From NCBI GenBank assembly GCA_014218235.1, contig CM024753.1, forward strand, positions 6,014,001-6,078,000: 64,000 nucleotides of DNA, given 5' to 3'. This DNA is from Colocasia esculenta (Eukaryota; Streptophyta; Magnoliopsida; Alismatales; Araceae). Positions 57,243 through 64,000 of this stretch are shown in pieces (position 1 is the stretch's first letter; every line of letters begins with the position of its first letter). A model generated the notes under the pieces. The model saw only the letters and a program-made list of their open reading frames with translations. It did no database searches and was not told where the DNA came from. The position numbers and the translations under genes were made by a program.

Positions 57243-57327
57243 AGAGTACCACTCTTATTCTTGCAGAAAATTCTAGAAGGATCATAAGGTGTACAGACTG
57301 ACTTGCAATTCTCATAGCCAAATTTCT

Positions 57328-58076
57328 CTAAAACTTTCTCAACATAGTGAGATTGAAAAATGCTATTCCATTAGCTGATCTAGTAAGTGTCAGCCCCAGA
57401 ATTACATTTGCCTCACCCATGTCCTTCATTTCAAAACTGCTATTTAAGAATGACTTAGTCTCATTTACTATTCCCAAAGTGTTGCCAAATAACAAGATAT
57501 CATCTACATATAGGCAATAATATATACATTCATCACCCTTAACTTTGTAATAAACACATTTATCGAACTCATTGACCATAAAGCCAAAAGATATGATAGT
57601 CATATCAAATTTTTGATGCCACTGTTTAGGTGCTTGTTTCAAACCATACAGAGACTTGACAAGTCTGCAAACTTTCTTTTCACTACCTGCAGCCACAAAT
57701 CCTTCAGGCTGATCCATAGAAATCTCTTCATCAAGATCACCATTAAGAAAGACAGTCTTGACATCCATCTGATGGACTTTCAGATTATATATGGAGGCCA
57801 ATGCTATAAGCACTCGGATTGTGGTCATCCTAGTGACAGGGGAATAAGTATCAAAATAGTCTATTCCTTCTAATTGTTTGAAACCCTTGGCAACAAGTCT
57901 GGCTTTATACTTTTCAATGGTTCCATCGGGTTTAAGCTTCTTCTTAAAGACCATTTGCATCCAATGGGCTTTGAACCAGGAGGAGGATCAACTAACTCCC
58001 AAGTACCATTAGCAAGAATGGAGTCCATCTCACTCTTAATGGCATCCTTCCAATGCCTTGCATCGGATGAAGCCAT
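57328..58076 (-). pseudogene. Copia reverse transcriptase
   Basis: Begins with WKDAIKSEMDSILANGTWEL, then (frame change near 57960) KARLVAKGFKQLEGIDYFDT, the VHQMDVKTVFLNGDL block, LVKSLYGLKQAPKQWHQKF and the catalytic CLYVDDILLFG. Stops ahead of RNase H by frameshift. Confidence 0.92.
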
Positions 58077-58369
58077 GGCATCCCGAAAGGTTGGGGGTCA
58101 CCATTGATCCGGTAAGTGACAAACTCACTTCCAAAATCCTTGGCAACCTTTTGTCTCTTACTTCTCCTTGGTTCAACTTCTTCTTGATCACTGGAATTAG
58201 AAGAAACTTTGGATGCAACAGCCCCCACATTTGTCATTCTTTCCACATGTTCTGGAATAGAATCAGATGTAGAGGCTACAGTCTCAGAAGACAGATGTTG
58301 AGGTAAACCAGCCTTCATGGGAAAGACATCTTCGAAGAACGTAGCATCACGAAGCTCGACTATGGTGTT

Positions 58370-59290
58370 AACATCTATGCCAGAATTTCTGATTTATAAC
58401 CAGAAACCTGTATGCATAGAGGTTTTCAGCATAGCCTAGGAAAACAGCACCAACTGTCTTAGGTCCCAGTTTCTTTCTCTTGTGCTCAGGGACAAGTACC
58501 TTTGCCAGGCACCCCCACACTTTAAGAAATTTCAAACTAGGTTTCCTACTTCTCCAAAGTTCAATTGGACTGCTATCTTTATGTTTTAGGGGAACATGAT
58601 TCAGAATAAGACAAGCTGTATTCAATGCTTCCCCCCATATACTTAGGTAGTCCCGAACTCTGCAGGAGAGTTGACCATGTCAATGAATACACGGTTCTTC
58701 CTTTCTGCTATCCCATTAGACTGAGGAGAGTATGGGGCAGTTGTTTCATGAACAATGCCATGTTCTTGGAAAAATTCCACAAACAAACTAGAAGTATACT
58801 CTCCTCCTCTATCAGACCTCAACCTCTTAAGAACCTGACTGGTTTGTGTTTCTGCTCCTTCTTAAAGATGATAAACTTTTGTAAAGCCTCATCTTTAAAC
58901 TTGAGCAGATACACATGACAGTATCTACTACAGTCATCTATAAAGGTAATAAAATATTTCTTATGATCCCTGGTTAGCACACCATTAAACTCACAAATAT
59001 CTGAGCACCAGATCCAGATCTCTGAATCTCTAACTACAGAATGAAAAGGTTTTCTAGGTAGTTTGGCCTGTACACAGATATCATATTTCTTTGTTTTATC
59101 AATAGTGTGCTCAGGAATAATTTCTGGTTCATCATGCGTTTCAAAGAATTGAAATTAAGATGACCTAAACGTCCCTGCCATAAGTTAGATGAATCTAAAA
59201 CATTATAAGCAACAGAAACAGAAACAGAACTAGAAGCAACAACATCTAAATTTCTGTTCAACACATGATCCACATAAATTTTAAACAATC
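58370..59290 (-). pseudogene. Copia integrase
   Basis: GAG-pre-integrase block LWQGRLGHLNFNSLKRM near 59170, core Asp in FIDDCSRYCHVYLLKF, second Asp in RSDRGGEYTS and Glu in SPQSNGIAERKNR (broken by a frameshift near 58840), then the C-terminal VWGCLAKVLVPEHKR and VGAVFLGYAENLYAYRF. Confidence 0.85.
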
Positions 59291-59797
59291 CATCAGAAGA
59301 TAGCCTTTACCAATACAAGACTTTAAATAGAGTATCACAACTTTATTACATTTAAAGTTAAGTTCATAACCCTCTCTTACTAAAACAGAACCAGATAAAA
59401 TGTTCCTTCTAACACCAGGAACATGGTGCACTAGGGAAAGAGAAAGAACACGTCCTGAAGAGAACTTCAGGTCCACTCGTCCAACTCCAAGCACCCTAGC
59501 AGTGCTCCCATTCCCCATCGTCACAGAACGATCATGGGTGGCCTGATAAGACACAAAGTTAGACCTGTCAGCACACAAATGTACATTGGCCCCAGTGTCT
59601 ACCAACCATTCATTTGGTTCATAAATAGCAAATAGTTGAGGATTAAGAGTAACATACTCATCAGCAGAAGAGGGTCCAGCAGTCACTACATTGACCTGTG
59701 CTGGATTCTGACCGGTCTGTTGGGTCTTATTTAGCAACTTTTCTTTCCTTTTGGGACAGTCATTGCGCATGTGACCTTTTGACCACAGGACCAGCAC
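59291..59797 (-). pseudogene. Copia zinc knuckle and aspartic protease
   Basis: Ends of a CCHC knuckle (KGHMRNDCPKRKE) followed by NEWLVDTGANVHLCADRSNF, the active-site Asp-Thr-Gly, and LVHHVPGVRRNILSGSVLV. Confidence 0.88.
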
Positions 59798-59837
59798 TCT
59801 CCAAGTACCTTCTTCTTCTTTATCTTTCCTTTGGGTT

Positions 59838-60436
59838 TCATCTGTGAAGTGGAATCAACTTTGGTTTTGCCCTTAAATTCTTTCCCTTATGCCTCATTAC
59901 TAGGTTTGCACTTGCATCAACAGGCATACAAGGCTTCTCCTTTCTATGCTCCTCTCTATAGCTATAGCCCTCATCAGTCATCAAGAAAATAGTCTCCTTA
60001 CGGTGGTTAAGGGACATCCCAAAATCCTCCCATGATCTAGGCAATTTCTCTATGATGCACATGACTTGGAGCTTTTCAGGCATTTTCATATCCGCCTCAG
60101 CCAGACCTTGGAGCATAAGAAGAAGTTCATGAGCCTGCTCCCACACAGGTTTTTTTTCAACCATTTGGAACTTGAGAAACTTGCCCACAGAGTATTTTTC
60201 CAGACCTTGGTCCTCGGTGTTATACTTGCGGTCAAGTTCATCCAAAGTGCCTTAGTGGTTTTGAAGGTGGAGGAACTATAAACATCAAAGAGGACATCGG
60301 ACAGTGCAGTGAGAATGCATCCATGCCCTAACCTGTCCTTTCCTTTCCACTCTTCAAGCTTCTTGGCACTGTCAGGACTTTCTCATCCAAAATAGGGGGA
60401 TCCGATTCAATCAGCGAAATTAGACCGACCATGGTG
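59838..60436 (-). pseudogene. Copia gag
   Basis: Begins near 60436 (MVGLISLIESD) and, after frame changes, reads LDRKYNTEDQGLEKYSVGKF and IIEKLPRSWEDFGMSL, the copia gag core. Leads into the zinc knuckle at 59797 through a further frameshift. Confidence 0.8.
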
Positions 60437-60565
60437 AACACACTTTCATGCGTTGTTGCCAACGTTTAAAGTGTTGCCCGAAAATTTTTCGGGCATCCCA
60501 GACAGGTCCTCCCTCGCTCTAAAACCCACTGACGCAGTTGCCATGAATAATATCTTCTTTAAGAC

Positions 60566-61523
60566 TGTTGAATATAAAACGTGGATATGGCATATTCATG
60601 GCATAAATCGGATACACAGATGCACGTAAAACATAGCAAACAGGTATGGAAATATGTAAATGACACAACCAAAATATAGCATACATGAGACGAATTGCAG
60701 AAATATACATGGTGAAAATAGGCAGAAACGATGCAGTAGAAGCGCCTCAAAGAGACTCCCCTTAAAGAAGATATCGCCCCCACAGAACAGTGCGTCGGGT
60801 ATGACGGTCTTCTTCCAGGATACGACTACTACTACGAGATTAACATTCGCACCTATGTAATCTCGTAAAACTATGCAATCTGTAAACCTTATCCTCTTTA
60901 GACGAATGGAAGGGAAAGAGAACGTGCACCGAACACCGGCGAGACACGCAGCGAGAACGGTCAGACACAGGCACAACGAAGGCGGCGCCGGACGTCTGAA
61001 GGTGCGCTACCGGCCGCGGAGAGCGATGCAGACGCGGGACCGAGAGCAGGAGCGCGCAGCAAGGAGCGGTTCCTCTGAGAGTCGAACAGGCGTGTCCCGA
61101 GAAGACGAGACAGTAACCGCGATTAGGAATCCATAATCGCTCCCTTATGCGCCTCACGCATCCGCAAGCCAAAAATAATGGGCCCGATTAGCTCCAAACT
61201 CTCCAAGAAAGGGCAAAAACATAAATAGAAGAAGTAAAAAGGTGCCAAGACAAGCCGGCTAGACCGCGCCATCACACGCGCGCGCCAGCCCAGCCCTGCC
61301 GGCCCGGCGGCGCGCTGTGATATGGTTCAGCATAGCCCCATCTTTGTCTATAAGACATAGTCTCCTATACCTTTGGGTTTATATAGTCCTCATACTCTTT
61401 AGAGTTTCAATATGGGACTAAAAACTCACACATATAAGACCCAAACCAACACCCCCTTACTTCATCAACCTTGAGTTTTTCCTTTCTATTATAGATTGCC
61501 TCTCAATCACCCAACATTCAACA
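60566..61523 (-). repeat. 5' LTR of the copia element (958 bp)
   Basis: TG..CA ends adjoining TSD TCTCC at 61524-61528. No TGGTATCAGAGC-type primer-binding site is seen in the 40 nt inside it. Confidence 0.93.
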
Positions 61524-61528
61524 TCTCC

Positions 61529-64000
61529 GACACCGACAAAGAAGCTACATCGGGGACCTTCCCTTTCCGATCAAATGGGGTTGCCCTCCCAACATCCTCT
61601 CTGCGATAGAGGGTTGAGCTGCGGTAGAATAAGTTGCATTTTGTTGGGAATTTTTGAAGGTTTTTTAGAAATAACATATTTTGACAAATAATTTGTTAAT
61701 GTGCCATATTTTAAGATTTTTTATTTGTTAAAATAGCAAAATTTTGATAGTCAAAATTGTCACATCAATATGTATAGTTGCTACAATAGCGATTGTACTA
61801 GATTAAAACAATTATCTAGTGAGGTCACTCTATAGTCTAGTGAAGTCAATTTTTTTAGAAAATTTCTAACGAAATGAATTTAATAAGAATCTTCACATAC
61901 ATTAATAAGATTTTAAAAATCTAGTCAAATCACGTGACCTCATTAACTCCTACTTACATTCGCCTGTGCCCGAAAGTATCGAAGGCGTTTCATCCTCGCA
62001 CTCATACTAATATATGTAGTACATTTACACCAATTTGTGAAGTGTACAAATTTTCTAAAATTGAAATGGTTATTGCACAAGGGACGGGAGCTCTTGTGCA
62101 ACAAAGGGTCATGGTGCATCGTCACACGAGTGCCTTGTCGACGTGGCAAATGGCCGTCCAATGACGGCCCACTTTTGCAAAAGGGGGCAGTGCACCCCCT
62201 CTTGCAAAAAAAATCTCTCTCTTTCTAAAAATGCTCATTGGGAACCATGCAAAGATCGGAGAAGGTCAACAGAGCCCGGAGGTCTCACCGATCAGTCTTG
62301 GACACTTCACATGCATCAACTCTATGCATGCGAAGGCAAAATAAATTAAGACTTAAGTGGGAAATAATTCAAAGTAGGAACGATCATCTAGGGAAGGGAA
62401 GTGGAGGTGGCTCTGAGTGCGTTAAAAGCAAAGCAAATGGAACGCCTAGAATGGAGCACCAGTGCATCTGCATGTGCAGATGCAGTGTAATTATCATAAC
62501 TTAATTGACAAGCTCTGGTTGAAGGATCACGACATCGAGTATATGACCTTAATTAACCATGCAGGAACCCCATACTTTTCCTTGGCGCAAAAGGCTTTCT
62601 TACATGATGCTTCCCATTAACTGGACCCAAGATCGATCATGAAAGCTCCAAATGTTTCACCCCGCCGGGGCACTGATATGACCGCACACCCAGCTGAGAA
62701 TAATGGGGAAGTAGAGACGGGGACGCATCAAATTAAATTATGCAAGTTGGGAAGATTAGGTTTGAAAAATAGCCGGGGCATACATGCCTGCATACGGCGA
62801 TCCGGGTGTCGGGTTGTTTTCCTTATGTTTATTCTTCATGAGCGCTCCTTTTTGTTAGTGGTGGAGCAAGCTGGGGGCCTGTGAAGAAGATGGTCTTCTT
62901 GTCACGTCCCGTTCTGCAGATTCTTCTGGTGGATACCTTTGGAGGGACGCCAATAACACACATGAGAACTACGTACGGTGCCACGCCCGGCAGATGCTTT
63001 CAAAAGGGACGCCATCGGTGATTTTGTGAATTTTGTGGGGGAAGCTATAGAGAGAGAGAGAGAGGTTGATACACTAAGAACGGCTGTGGCTGCTTTTCCT
63101 AGTTAATAAGTCTGAGGGTGATATTTTATGTTGATGCTGCTTCAAATCTCGACTAGTTATACATGTGATTGTTCGTGGGGAAAAGTTCTGGTGATTAGTT
63201 TATCAATTAAAAAATACTCCTCCTATCATCCATCGAATCTGTGAAGAAAGGAGTGGTCGATCGGTCTGTAATCATGGGAGCTTGGAGATGGACGGTATGA
63301 AAAACACGAACTTAGTGGGTTTAATGTCTTTGTTGACTCTCATGAGTGGACTCAATTTTTAAAAGATTAAAATATGGTGCATACCCTCATTTGCTTCATT
63401 CTTTGCTTTTAGCTTTTTTTTTTTTTTAATTTTTTCAGAACTGAATATATTGACCTCCATGCTCATTTGAGAGTTAACGCACCATGAACTATATTACTCT
63501 AAAAGCTAAAAAGAGTTTACAGATTAACCACTTTCGACTGATGAAGGACTTAAGGTATCTAATTTTATTATTTTTCATTATGAATGCATATTCTAGTTTG
63601 TCTCTTTTTTAAATATTCTAGTCAGTCTTCAATGTGAACTCATCTTTAAAAAATGAAGACTCAGGTGGGTGTTGTCCTTCAAAAGTATCTCTCCTTTTTA
63701 AACCTTATATAACACAAGATCCCCAAGGGTTTTCTTCACAATGAAAGGTCCGCTCTGCTATATATGGCTCAACATATAATTATGAGAGCAGATAATACTC
63801 AATTAAGTATTTCGACAGTATTCAATCTTTCTCAAGAATAAAAACTGTTCATCATTGTATGAGTACATGCTCCACTAATAGACCATAACATTCTAACCAT
63901 TCCTTCGCTAAAACTTAAATGCTTATTTATTACTCGCTTTGAACCGGAAAGAGATACATCATACAAGTCAGGGACACAACACCATCATGATCCTAGACCA
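61529..64000. other. Intergenic DNA to window end
   Basis: AT-rich. Two small hairpins near 62070-62100 (TTGCACAAG..CTTGTGCAA) and 62171-62210 (TTTTGCAAAAGGGGGCA..CCCCCTCTTGCAAAA), and a (GA)n run near 63050. No gene recognised. Confidence 0.5.

Larger units (their letters stand above)
55011..61523 (-). mobile_element. Full-length Ty1/copia retrotransposon (6.5 kb)
   Basis: Perfect TCTCC target duplications (55006-55010 and 61524-61528). LTRs 55011-55996 and 60566-61523 run TGTTGAATATAAAAC..CATTCAACA and differ by indels and substitutions. Order on the minus strand gag, protease, integrase, RT, RNase H is the copia arrangement. Frameshifts in gag, integrase and RNase H make it defective. The LTRs hold a GC-rich block (CGGCGCCGGACGTCTGA) and TATA-like TTATATAG. 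Confidence 0.95.

Noticed and set aside
62070..62210. Pair of small hairpins considered as a MITE
   Set aside because: The two hairpins do not share ends and no target duplication could be found.

Overview
This is plant nuclear DNA, most likely from a non-grass (commelinid-type) monocot. Evidence: AT-rich, transposon-packed intergenic DNA; GC-rich coding exons; an intron-containing boric-acid-channel aquaporin of the NIP5;1 type (rice NIP3;1 clade); an intronless CYP89A-type cytochrome P450; and Ty3/gypsy (Tat lineage) and Ty1/copia retrotransposons. The species cannot be fixed from sequence alone. There are no bacterial operons, CRISPR arrays or rRNA genes.

Layout. 0-1.6 kb: CYP89A-type P450 on the minus strand, complete except for one 1-nt frameshift. 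2.5-3.0 kb: CACTA-like palindromic modules. 4.4-7.8 kb: Tat-type gypsy remnant (LTR, primer-binding site, gag) whose LTR/leader is tandemly duplicated by 891 bp. 7.8-8.7 kb: tip of a large-LTR family. 9.4-10.3 kb: a hairpin MITE and a solo LTR with perfect TCTTT target duplications. 10.95-11.2 kb: a tRNA-derived SINE with an 18-bp target duplication. 11.3-12.6 kb: a second, 5'-truncated and multiply frameshifted CYP89A copy in inverted orientation to the first. 18.4-24.3 kb: two ~2.9-kb solo LTRs of one family, nested in opposite orientation. 24.4-28.9 kb: decayed gypsy and copia relics.

29.9-36.4 kb holds the only apparently intact host gene: a four-exon (coding) NIP5;1-type channel of 304 aa. 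It keeps the A-I-G-R selectivity filter, NPS/NPV pore motifs and an N-terminal Thr-Pro-Gly repeat. Its putative ~0.92-kb leader contains three copies of AUGUAA (a start codon followed directly by a stop), each in one unit of a degenerate ~172-bp tandem repeat, plus four other short upstream ORFs. In Arabidopsis NIP5;1, AUGUAA in the 5'UTR mediates boron-dependent ribosome stalling and mRNA decay. This triplicated array is the most interesting signal in the window.

36.8-48.5 kb: a full-length, coding-defective Tat-lineage gypsy element (11.6 kb, minus strand, AAGAG target duplications). Between pol and its 3' LTR lies an antisense ORF whose 3' module is tandemly duplicated (1.9 kb period), each copy ending in a ~29-bp minisatellite. 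49.0-49.7 kb: non-autonomous hAT element (8-bp TSD). 51.5-51.7 kb: Mutator-type MITE (9-bp TSD). 55.0-61.5 kb: complete but frameshifted copia element (minus strand, TCTCC TSD). The remainder is AT-rich intergenic DNA in which I recognise no gene.

The genes do not form a pathway or cluster: P450 and aquaporin are separated by about 17 kb of repeats. All calls come from reading and hand-aligning the sequence; no database search was possible.
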